In this document: positions 1 to 5,656 of the stretch, in pieces
How the letters are laid out: every line of letters starts with the position of its first letter
How positions within the stretch are numbered: the first letter of the stretch is position 1
Assembly (NCBI GenBank): GCA_035542155.1
Contig: DATKLX010000092.1
Span: 1 to 20,095, forward strand
Direction of reading: 5' to 3'
Length of the DNA stretch: 20,095 bases
From: DATKLX01 sp035542155
GTDB lineage: Bacteria > Chloroflexota > Anaerolineae > Anaerolineales > Anaerolineaceae
Notes under the pieces: generated by a model
What the model saw: only the letters and a program-made list of their open reading frames with translations
Databases searched by the model: none
What the model was told of the DNA's origin: nothing
Made by a program: the position numbers and the translations under genes

Positions 1-81
1 CTGTTTCAGTTGCTCAGCTTGCAACAAGATCAGGTCGATCAATTCCTCTTTGGTCAGCCGTTCCAGCGCTTCACGGTTCAT
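1..81 (-). CDS. IS66-family transposase, N-terminal fragment (partial at window edge)
   Basis: Reading the minus strand from the ATG at 81 gives 27 codons open to the window edge, starting MNREALERLTKEEL and continuing with DLILLQAEQL. This acidic, leucine-rich coiled-coil start (E-L-x-x-L-T-K-E-E-L-I-x-L-I) is typical of the N-terminus of IS66/TnpC-type transposases, where it precedes a zinc finger and the DDE catalytic domain, both outside the window. The ATG lies 55 bases inside a GTAA-type terminal repeat, as expected for single-ORF members of this family. No good Shine-Dalgarno sequence is visible. Whether the transposase is intact cannot be judged from this fragment. Confidence 0.65.
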   Translation of the reverse strand, partial: MNREALERLTKEELIDLILLQAEQLKQ

Positions 82-136
82 TTGCTGACTATCTTACCAA
101 ATTTCGTCGGGTTCCCGCAACCCGGTGAGTAATTAC
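1..136 (-). mobile_element. End of an IS66-family insertion sequence (cut by window edge)
   Basis: The minus strand reads GTAATTACTCACC inward from position 136. IS66-family terminal repeats characteristically begin with GTAA. The start codon of an IS66-type transposase lies 55 bases further in. The element runs off the left edge, so the other terminal repeat and the second target duplication cannot be seen. IS66 elements usually make 8-bp target duplications; the 8 bases just outside are ATCCATCC (137-144). Confidence 0.65.
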
Positions 137-571
137 ATCCATCCAGTCCCATCCCCTTTTTTCAACCACCCCGCCCAATTTTTTACTGATAACTGACGAC
201 TGCTCTTTACCATCCGGCGGCCGCCTGCATAATCCCATCGCCCAATCTGCGGTTCATCTCTTTGACGGCCGAAGGTACGGTTCTCAGTTCTCGGCTCTCC
301 CTGGCCCGCCGGCCAGGACGGGCGGTTCTCGTTTCTTGCCATTTGTTTCCTTCCCCAAACGAATCCTTAATCAACTCTTGCTCGCTACCTTAGCAACGAA
401 GCAACCAATTTACGAATACCCGCCCTGACCATTCGTTTCTCACCCCAATTCGAATACCTGCCCAGCAATTCCTTCTTACCCGAGCAACCAATTGACTTAG
501 AACTGTTCTCCGCCGAAGGTCCGCTCTCCGTTCTCTTCTAATCATCAATCCGCAATTCCCCGGGGGATTTC
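137..571. other. Gene-free, pyrimidine-rich stretch with degenerate short repeats
   Basis: I see no credible gene here. The plus strand is strongly C/T-rich. Short motifs recur imperfectly: GCAACCAATT (about 401 and 484), CGAATACC (about 413 and 452), GCCGAAGGT (about 269 and 513) and GTTCTC/GCTCTCC (several places). An ACTGATAACTGACGACTG run lies at 185-202. Similar motifs appear again after the next two genes, so this looks like lineage-specific intergenic repeat debris. No clear promoter for the following gene was found. Confidence 0.5.
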
Positions 572-2047
572 ATGGCATCCATCACCGCGCCGCTCGACAC
601 CGCCCACGCTCACGTCCACCTCCTCGCCGCCGATCGCGGCGCCCTCGCCGCCTTCCTTCTCCGCCACTCCCGCGTCTGGATGTCCCACGTCCTCGCCCTC
701 TCCGACCTCGCCTGCCTCATCCTCGCCGGCGCCCTCGCCGCCTGGATCCGTTCCCTCGTTGGCGCCGGCATCGACTTCCACCTCTACCTCCGCTTCATCC
801 CCGTCCTCCTCGTCTTCATCGCCTACTTCTACATCCGCGGCCTCTACCCCGCCATCGGCCTCGGCGCCGTCGAAGAGTTTCGCCGCCTGGTCGTCAACCT
901 CACCATGATCTTTATCGCCATCACCGCCGTCTCCTTCTGGGTCCAGGCCGATTACGTCTACTCCCGCGTGGTCTTCCTCCTCGCCTGGCTCTTCTCCCTC
1001 GCCTTCCTCCCCTTTGGCCGCACCCTCGCCCGCGCCCTCCTCGCCCGCCTCGACCTGTGGGGGGAGCCCGTCGCCATCCTCGGCCCCCTCGCCGAAGCCC
1101 GCCAGATCGCCGCCAGCCTCCGCGACCACCCCAAGATGGGCCGCCGCCCCGCCGCCCTCTTCGACCACTCCGATTACATCGCCCGCACCGGCGGCGTCCC
1201 CGTCCTCCCCCTGGCCGTCATGGCCGGTTTCGCCCAGCAGCACGGCATCCGCTCCGCCCTGGTCATCTACGACGACCTCAACGCGCTCCCCCTCGTCCGC
1301 GACATGTACCGCGATGTCTTCGAGCGCGTCCTCTTCGTCAGCGGCCCCGAGCACGCCCTGCGCCTCTCCGGCGTCTCCGTCCAGGATTTCGGCGGCCTTC
1401 TCTCCCTCGAGATCCGCCAGTCCCTCCTCGACCGCTGGGCCCAGCTCCAGAAGCGCCTCATCGACATCGCCGCCTCCGGCCTCCTCCTCGCCGCCCTCTC
1501 CCCTTTCCTGGCCCTGGTCGCCCTGCTGATTAAGATCGATTCCCGCGGCCCGGTCTTCTACTACCAGGTCCGCCTCGGCAAAGGCGGCCGCCCCTTCCGC
1601 ATGCCCAAGTTCCGCACGATGTACCGCAACGCCGACGCCGTCCTCCAATCCGTCCTCGCCTCCGACCCCTGCGCGAAAGCCGAGTGGGATTGCTACCAGA
1701 AGCTCAAGGACGACCCCCGCATCACCCGCGTCGGAAAGCTCCTCCGCCGCTTCTCCATCGACGAGCTCCCCCAGATCTGGAACGTCTTCACCGGCGAGAT
1801 GAGCCTCGTCGGCCCTCGCCCCATCCTGCCCGACCAGAAGGACCTGTACGGCCGCCCCTTCGAGCACTACACCCGCGTCACCCCCGGCATGACCGGCCTC
1901 TGGCAGATCTCCGGCCGCAACCGCACCTCCTTCGCCCGCCGCGCCGAGCTCGACCTCCACTACGTCATGAACTGGTCCCTCTGGTGGGACGTCTACATCC
2001 TCGTCCGCACCGTCTGGGTCGTCCTTACCCGCTACGGCGCGTGTTAG
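572..2047 (+). CDS. WbaP-like undecaprenyl-phosphate sugar-1-phosphate transferase (exopolysaccharide initiation)
   Basis: This 491-residue membrane protein most likely transfers a sugar phosphate from a nucleotide sugar to undecaprenyl phosphate, the first step of exopolysaccharide or capsule assembly. The N-terminal half has about five hydrophobic segments (residues ~38-60, 73-92, 103-123, 130-155 and 296-319). A Rossmann-like central region (~165-275) comes before the last of these. The catalytic bacterial-sugar-transferase domain starts near K294. It shows KFRTM (346-350), the DELPQIWN stretch carrying the Asp-Glu dyad (D397-E398) used by this family, SLVGPRP, and PGMTGLWQISGR. Length fits the polyprenyl glycosylphosphotransferase family. 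The ATG follows a GGGGGA sequence. The sugar cannot be predicted. Almost every codon ends in C (CTC for Leu, GCC for Ala), unlike the CTG-preferring genes further right. No other polysaccharide genes are nearby. Confidence 0.92.
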   Translation: MASITAPLDTAHAHVHLLAADRGALAAFLLRHSRVWMSHVLALSDLACLILAGALAAWIRSLVGAGIDFHLYLRFIPVLLVFIAYFYIRGLYPAIGLGAVEEFRRLVVNLTMIFIAITAVSFWVQADYVYSRVVFLLAWLFSLAFLPFGRTLARALLARLDLWGEPVAILGPLAEARQIAASLRDHPKMGRRPAALFDHSDYIARTGGVPVLPLAVMAGFAQQHGIRSALVIYDDLNALPLVRDMYRDVFERVLFVSGPEHALRLSGVSVQDFGGLLSLEIRQSLLDRWAQLQKRLIDIAASGLLLAALSPFLALVALLIKIDSRGPVFYYQVRLGKGGRPFRMPKFRTMYRNADAVLQSVLASDPCAKAEWDCYQKLKDDPRITRVGKLLRRFSIDELPQIWNVFTGEMSLVGPRPILPDQKDLYGRPFEHYTRVTPGMTGLWQISGRNRTSFARRAELDLHYVMNWSLWWDVYILVRTVWVVLTRYGAC

Positions 2048-2127
2048 TCATCAGAAGAAATCGACAGCATCCGCCAAATCCGCGGCTCTCCGTTCTCAAA
2101 TTGAAAATTACCACGAGGTAATGAAGC

Positions 2128-2439
2128 TTGAAGAAGTCCTTGGAAGAATATGAATTGGCTTTGGAGATCGATCCGAACAACTATTGGGCCGCCCTCGGCC
2201 TCGGCAACCTCTACCTCTACGAACTCAACGACCTCGACCAGGCCAAAGCCTGCCTCCTCTGCGCCGTCCGCATCAACCCCGCCGAGTGGTACGCCTACTA
2301 CTCCCTCTACGCCCTCTTCTGCCGCCAGGGCGACGACCAGGCCGCCCAAATCGCCTACGAAGAAGCCACCCGCCGCAAACAAACCGCCGACCCCGCCCGC
2401 CACACCGACCAGTTCTTCTCACCCCCCCTCAAGAAGTAG
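2128..2439 (+). CDS. Short tetratricopeptide-repeat (TPR) protein, probably a truncated or frameshifted remnant
   Basis: The 103-residue reading begins at a TTG. It contains about two TPR units: EEYELALEIDPNNYWAALG with GNLYLYE, then QAKACLLCAVRINPAEWYAYYSLYALF. TPRs form helical protein-binding scaffolds, and no partner or enzyme domain is present. The start is doubtful. GAGG at 2115-2118 sits nine bases before the TTG but only two before an out-of-frame ATG at 2121. That ATG frame reads MKLEEV, with IENYHEV upstream of it. Removing one T near 2139 would give MKLEEVLEEYELALEID, a smooth TPR. This suggests a frameshifted fragment of a longer gene. Codon use also changes near 2185 from mixed to almost exclusively C-ending. 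It follows the sugar transferase by 80 bases and ends before a strong terminator. Confidence 0.6.
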   Translation: MKKSLEEYELALEIDPNNYWAALGLGNLYLYELNDLDQAKACLLCAVRINPAEWYAYYSLYALFCRQGDDQAAQIAYEEATRRKQTADPARHTDQFFSPPLKK

Positions 2440-2490
2440 CCCGTATCTCCCTTCACCGCCTCTCACTGCTTTACACTGCCTTTCTGATGA

Positions 2491-2516
2491 CCGACCACTG
2501 ACAACCGACCACTGAC
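2491..2516. repeat. Short direct repeat, CCGACCACTGAC twice
   Basis: CCGACCACTGAC occurs at 2491-2502 and again at 2505-2516, separated by AA. It resembles the ACTGATAACTGACGACTG run at 185-202, so both may be decayed copies of one intergenic tandem repeat. Confidence 0.6.
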
Positions 2517-2532
2517 CTTATCCCCTTCCCCT

Positions 2533-2571
2533 GCGGAGGACTGGTGCGCACCAGTCCTCCGCGTTTTGTTT
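2533..2571 (+). terminator. Rho-independent terminator with a perfect 15-bp palindrome
   Basis: GCGGAGGACTGGTGC is followed immediately by its exact reverse complement (2533-2562), then GTTTTGTTT (2563-2571). The stem is GC-rich with a tight turn and a T-tract, a textbook intrinsic terminator for the sugar-transferase/TPR unit. Because it is perfectly symmetrical it could also be a dispersed palindromic repeat used as a terminator. Confidence 0.8.
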
Positions 2572-2642
2572 AACCCGCGGCCTGTACCCTTACCAGAACT
2601 GGGGCTTCCTCGACCCCAGGTGGGCAGCATACGCGAACAGCG

Positions 2643-3041
2643 CGCAAAAAAGAAGAGCAATGGCTGGAAGAGATGTCCCTGGAGGGGCTGCACCTGAAAT
2701 TTCCCAGCTTCGCCAGCTACGCATTTATCCGCGGAGAGCCACAGGAGATGGTCTACCGGCTGGATTTCCTGAATGATTCTAAAAACCGCAAGAGCTACCT
2801 CCAGCTCTTTCAGGACGCCGGCTGGGAGCACGTCGGCGAGTTATCGGGCTGGTAGTACTGGCGCAAGGCCCGCAGCGGGGCCGAAAGTGATGAGATCTTC
2901 ACCGATGCCCATTCGAAGATCCAGAAGTACAGGCGGTTGATGAATTACTTGCTGCTGACCATCCCGATCTACGTGTCTGTATTGGTGGTAACGCAAACAA
3001 ACCCATGTGGGATCGGCGAACCTTGCTCCAGGTCCCAATAA
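2643..3041 (+). pseudogene. DUF2812-family protein remnant
   Basis: The frame reading KKEEQWLEEMSLEG (from about 2646), then GEPQEMVYRLDFLN and LFQDAGWEHVGELSGW, matches the pattern of DUF2812 proteins. These are small membrane-associated proteins of unknown role, often encoded beside PadR-type regulators. An in-frame TAG at 2853-2855 interrupts it exactly where the family continues with a Trp/Tyr-rich segment. After the stop the frame carries on with YWRKARSGAESDEIFTDAHS and KIQKYRRLMNYLLLTIPIY, which is again family-like and then membrane-like. No start codon or N-terminal beta strand is present upstream. The likeness ends near 2990, where the sequence becomes the antisense of the WD40 remnant. 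It is therefore truncated at both ends and carries a nonsense codon. No neighbouring PadR gene is present. Confidence 0.72.
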
Positions 3042-4216
3042 ATGAGCGAGCCATCCTTCGACCCCACCAGGGCCTTTTTTCCATCCGGGGAGAACGCAAT
3101 CGATATCACCCAATCGGTATACCCGGTTAATTGGTGGATTTCTTTGCCGCTTTTCATGTCCCACAGCCTTGCCAGATTCTCATTCGATCCAGCGAGGATC
3201 CAACGCCCGTCTGGACTGACCGCGCATTGGAAAATCACACCCACCGGAGAGGGAAGAGAGATCGTTTGCAAAGGGCGCCCGCTGGCCGAGTCCCACAGGC
3301 GTAAGCTGACGTCTTTGGAACCCGCACCTACCTCAGTTCCGCCGGAGCATGAAAGGACTTGTTTGCCATCCGGGGTGTAATCAACATCAAAGATGGCATC
3401 ATTATGCCTTCCGAAACGCTTTAGCACATAAGCATCCTGTAAATCCCAGAGGTAAATATCGCCGTCGCGGGTGATTGAAAAGGCTGAACGGCCATCGGGT
3501 TGGATGGCCAGCGCGAGCTGGCTGCTTTCTCCGGCCTTGTAGATCACCTGCGGTTTGCCGGTCTGCAAGTTCCACAGGATCAGGCGGTTATCGTCTCCGG
3601 CTGAGAGCGCCTGCTGGCCCCCGTTGAGGAAGGCAACCGCCCGTACGGCGCCCTGGTGGCCGGTCAGAGAGCTCAAAATCTTACCGGTTTTGAGCTCTAC
3701 TAAGGTGATGACATGGCGGAAAGCGCGGTCTGCTTCAATCCATCCTTTCAGGCGCTGCCACTGCACGATTAATGCCTCATGGATGATTTCTACAGTCTCC
3801 GAGCCATCTGGGCCGCGATCGGTAACAACCAACCTTTTCTCTGCCAGAGATTGAACCAGGGGCCAATTCTCTGCCCCAATTTCCACACGATTGGCCACGC
3901 GCCGGGTATCCTCCGTGCCTAATCCGGGCTGGACCAACTGCATAAAGATTTTTTTGACAGCTCTCTGCTCACTCGCATTTAGTTCTGCAAAGACCTGCTC
4001 TGCATAACCGGTCAAAGCCCCTTCCACCCGTCCGATTCTTTCATAAGCCGCATGAGTGAGCACTCCATCGACTGCTTCTTCCCAAAGCAAGGTCAGAGTA
4101 AACTCCAGCAAGGGCAGGTTGCCGGGCTGGTTGCCAACATCTGTGAGAATACGGTCAACCAATCCTTCCTTATAGGAAGCGCCTGGCCTCCGGGTGCTTT
4201 TCGAGGATCCGTTCAA
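2969..4216 (-). pseudogene. STAND NTPase (nSTAND1-like) / WD40-repeat protein remnant
   Basis: The open frame encodes up to 415 residues, but the recognisable part starts near residue 14. Residues ~15-165 match the C-terminal part of the nSTAND1 NTPase region: PGNLPLLEFTLTLLWE, GTEDTRRVANR and EIIHEALIVQWQRL. Residues ~170-400 contain about five WD40 repeats (LILWNLQTGK, IYLWDLQD, LRLWDSASGR, ARLWDMKSGK and IYWDLE). Intact relatives are signalling or defence-type switches with an N-terminal effector, a P-loop NTPase and a long beta-propeller. Here the P-loop half is missing. The linker after EADRAFR (near 3714) is deleted, so the NTPase runs straight into a propeller blade. The C-terminus stops after five blades in unrelated residues. 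No Shine-Dalgarno site supports the nominal start. It converges on the DUF2812 remnant and shares its junction. Confidence 0.75.
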
Positions 4217-4437
4217 TTACAGCGGTTAACGAAATATCCTGCCGGCGAATTGCCTCCGCCAACTTTTGCGTTTCAATGAGGCGCTCCGTTTCAGTTCGAT
4301 TGGGCTCCAAGCAGGGGATCAACGCGGCGCTTAAAGAGTAAAAAAGGATGCTGACCGGGCCTGAAATCCGCGACCAGCCAGCCCCTTTGGCCAGTTTCTG
4401 GTGCGAAACGCAAGTGATAAGGCTCACCTAAGGCCAT
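4170..4437 (-). pseudogene. Unrecognised coding remnants upstream of the STAND/WD40 fragment
   Basis: Two further minus-strand frames look protein-like just upstream of the STAND remnant. An ATG at 4437 opens a frame reading MALGEPYHLRFAPETGQRGW and on to a stop about 48 codons later. A second frame then reads ETERLIETQKLAEAIRRQ and ILEKHPEARRFL, ending at 4170, where it overlaps the STAND frame (GASYKEGLVDRI). Three successive frames in one direction suggest a frameshifted gene, or two fused fragments. I do not recognise either segment as a known domain. It could equally be chance coding-like sequence. Confidence 0.35.
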
Positions 4438-4719
4438 AACCGGCGTTTTACACCAAAGTCAATTTATCTTCATTCGGCCAAACTCAGTACCTTGACAATC
4501 GAAGCACCTCCAATCAAGCTCGGCTCATGACTGTCAGGTTCCGGCAAGGCTGCCCCAACCGACCCAACCCTGAAAGCCAAGCCAGCCATGATCGTGGTAT
4601 GAGTTTAACGCCCTTTTTACGCCTCCCTTATGCGCTCCCCCAATCCTCACCCGATACCAGAGTCAGATCAACCATTGGGGTTAATCAACATCGATCTGCA
4701 TGCAAAGGAGCGCATCAAA

Positions 4720-5208
4720 ATGAAAAGACTGGTTCTCACCCTCGTCCTTGTCCTCGTCTTCGCTATACCCAGCCTGGCCTTCGCCGCTTCGGGCCCCATC
4801 CACTTTAACGAGCCCACCTACATCCCCCGCAATCTCGACCAGCTCTATTGGGCCATCGAGACCGGCGCCCCAGGCTGGTCCGGCTTCACTCCCTGCGACC
4901 AGAAAGGCCTCAGCGGCTCCTACTTCCAGTGGTCGATGGTCAAACAGATCCTCGCCTACTCGCAGGACGACCACGGCCAGAGCCTCCTTCTCATCCGCGC
5001 CGCCGACCTGGCCCGGATCGTGGAGCCCGGCGGGATCAGCTTCCCCACGCAAGGCACCCTCAAGGTCACCGAGAACGCCCTCTTCTCCTCCCTCGTCCAG
5101 CAGGTCGTCGCTGGCAAGGTTCTCGTCTGCCAAAAAGGTGGAGACCTCGTCCTCTTCGGCCCCGGCGCCCAGTTCCTGTTCGACGCCCTGGCCCTGAATG
5201 TAAAGTAG
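4720..5208 (+). CDS. Small secreted protein of unknown function
   Basis: This 162-residue protein begins with a clear Sec signal peptide: Lys-Arg at positions 2-3, a leucine/valine-rich core, then IPSLAFA with likely cleavage before ASGPI (about residue 22/23). The mature part of about 140 residues shows FNEPTYIPRNLDQLYWAIE and two cysteines (in TPCDQK and LVCQKG) that could form a disulfide outside the cytoplasm. I do not recognise a family. The start is fixed by AAAGGAG at 4704-4710, nine bases before the ATG; an in-frame ATG 90 bases upstream lacks such a site. It stands alone between gene remnants and is followed by a hairpin, so it is probably a single-gene unit. From about codon 10 its codons are mostly C-ending, like the sugar-transferase gene. 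Confidence 0.75.
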   Translation: MKRLVLTLVLVLVFAIPSLAFAASGPIHFNEPTYIPRNLDQLYWAIETGAPGWSGFTPCDQKGLSGSYFQWSMVKQILAYSQDDHGQSLLLIRAADLARIVEPGGISFPTQGTLKVTENALFSSLVQQVVAGKVLVCQKGGDLVLFGPGAQFLFDALALNVK

Positions 5209-5224
5209 CCTCTTTACCCAGCCG

Positions 5225-5258
5225 GAAGCCCAACCAGTCGATAATCTGGTTGGGCTTC
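5225..5258 (+). terminator. Hairpin after the secreted-protein gene, probable terminator
   Basis: GAAGCCCAACCAG (5225-5237) pairs perfectly with CTGGTTGGGCTTC (5246-5258) around an 8-base loop, 16 bases after the stop codon. The position fits a terminator, but there is no real T-tract behind it, so it may instead protect the 3' end or be a repeat element. Confidence 0.5.
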
Positions 5259-5308
5259 TAACATTAAAAAGAAAGGAACCGGATCATCTTGCCCGGAGAG
5301 AAAAATGA

Positions 5309-5345
5309 TCAGGCGACTGGATGAGGGGGGCACCCAGTCGCCTGA
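5309..5345. repeat. Inverted repeat with 12-bp arms
   Basis: TCAGGCGACTGG (5309-5320) and CCAGTCGCCTGA (5334-5345) are exact inverted copies around a 13-base loop containing GGGGGG. No T-tract follows on either strand. It may be a second transcription-ending structure, a regulator site or a mobile repeat. Nothing else is seen between it and the promoter at 5434. Confidence 0.55.
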
Positions 5346-5433
5346 CTGTTGATATTGTATGCCATTTAAGCGACAAGTCCTGATACCATTTGTCACGACC
5401 TTCCCATGACAATGCTCCTGGAATGCGGGCGGC

Positions 5434-5462
5434 TTGACATCCCCCTGGAAATGACCTACACT
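5434..5462 (+). promoter_or_regulatory. Sigma-70 promoter upstream of the iol operon
   Basis: TTGACA (5434-5439) is followed after exactly 17 bases by TACACT (5457-5462), close to the consensus TTGACA-N17-TATAAT. Transcription would start near 5469 and give a leader of about 190 bases before iolD, with the LacI fossil inside it. It may originally have driven the lacI-type gene. Confidence 0.6.
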
Positions 5463-5468
5463 TTTTAC

Positions 5469-5478
5469 GTGTGCACAC
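5469..5478. promoter_or_regulatory. Perfect 10-bp palindrome GTGTGCACAC, possible operator
   Basis: A perfect palindrome with a central GC sits at the predicted transcription start of the promoter at 5434-5462, where a repressor would block initiation. LacI-family operators are palindromes with a central CG or GC, but this one is short and overlaps the LacI fossil codons, so chance is possible. Confidence 0.3.
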
Positions 5479-5575
5479 TACCGTTTCGCGCGCCTTGCGC
5501 AGCAGCCCCCGAGTCCGCGAACAGGTGCAGAAACAGGCCCGGGAGATGGGCTACATCCCCAACGATACCGCCTGA
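5471..5575 (+). pseudogene. LacI-family repressor remnant (helix-turn-helix fragment)
   Basis: The frame reads VHTTVSRALRSSPRV, then REQVQKQAREMGYIPNDTA and a TGA. This is the recognition helix, hinge-side helices and the YxPN motif of a LacI-type DNA-binding domain. The first helix with the usual start (D-I-A-x-x-A-G-V-S) is missing upstream, and a stop follows immediately after YIPNDTA, so the hinge and the whole ligand-binding domain are gone. Only about 34 codons of the roughly 340 in an intact gene survive. The fragment sits 81 bases before iolD. In many bacteria inositol genes are controlled by a neighbouring repressor, so this is plausibly the corpse of the operon's own regulator; that link is inference. 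Confidence 0.75.
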
Positions 5576-5656
5576 AAATTGGCTTTTCCCACCCGCGCTG
5601 CCACGCATCTTCCTTGAGACAATTCCGCGGGAAAATCAATCTCATAAGGAGCCAGG

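Noticed and set aside
133..342. 69-codon minus-strand frame next to the IS66 end
   Set aside because: It is Arg/Gly/Trp-rich without domain-like pattern, begins at no ribosome site and overlaps the IS terminal repeat.
137..571. CRISPR-like repeats in the gene-free stretch
   Set aside because: The recurring motifs are short, degenerate and irregularly spaced; there are no constant-length repeats or spacers.
545..1960. 471-codon open frame on the minus strand
   Set aside because: It is the antisense of the sugar-transferase gene. Its Gly/Ala/Glu/Asp-only composition results from the C-ending codons of the real gene.
4493..4525. TTGACA upstream of the secreted-protein gene as a promoter
   Set aside because: No acceptable -10 box lies 16-18 bases downstream.
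4630..4719. Longer start for the secreted protein
   Set aside because: It would bury the clear signal peptide inside the protein and has no ribosome site.
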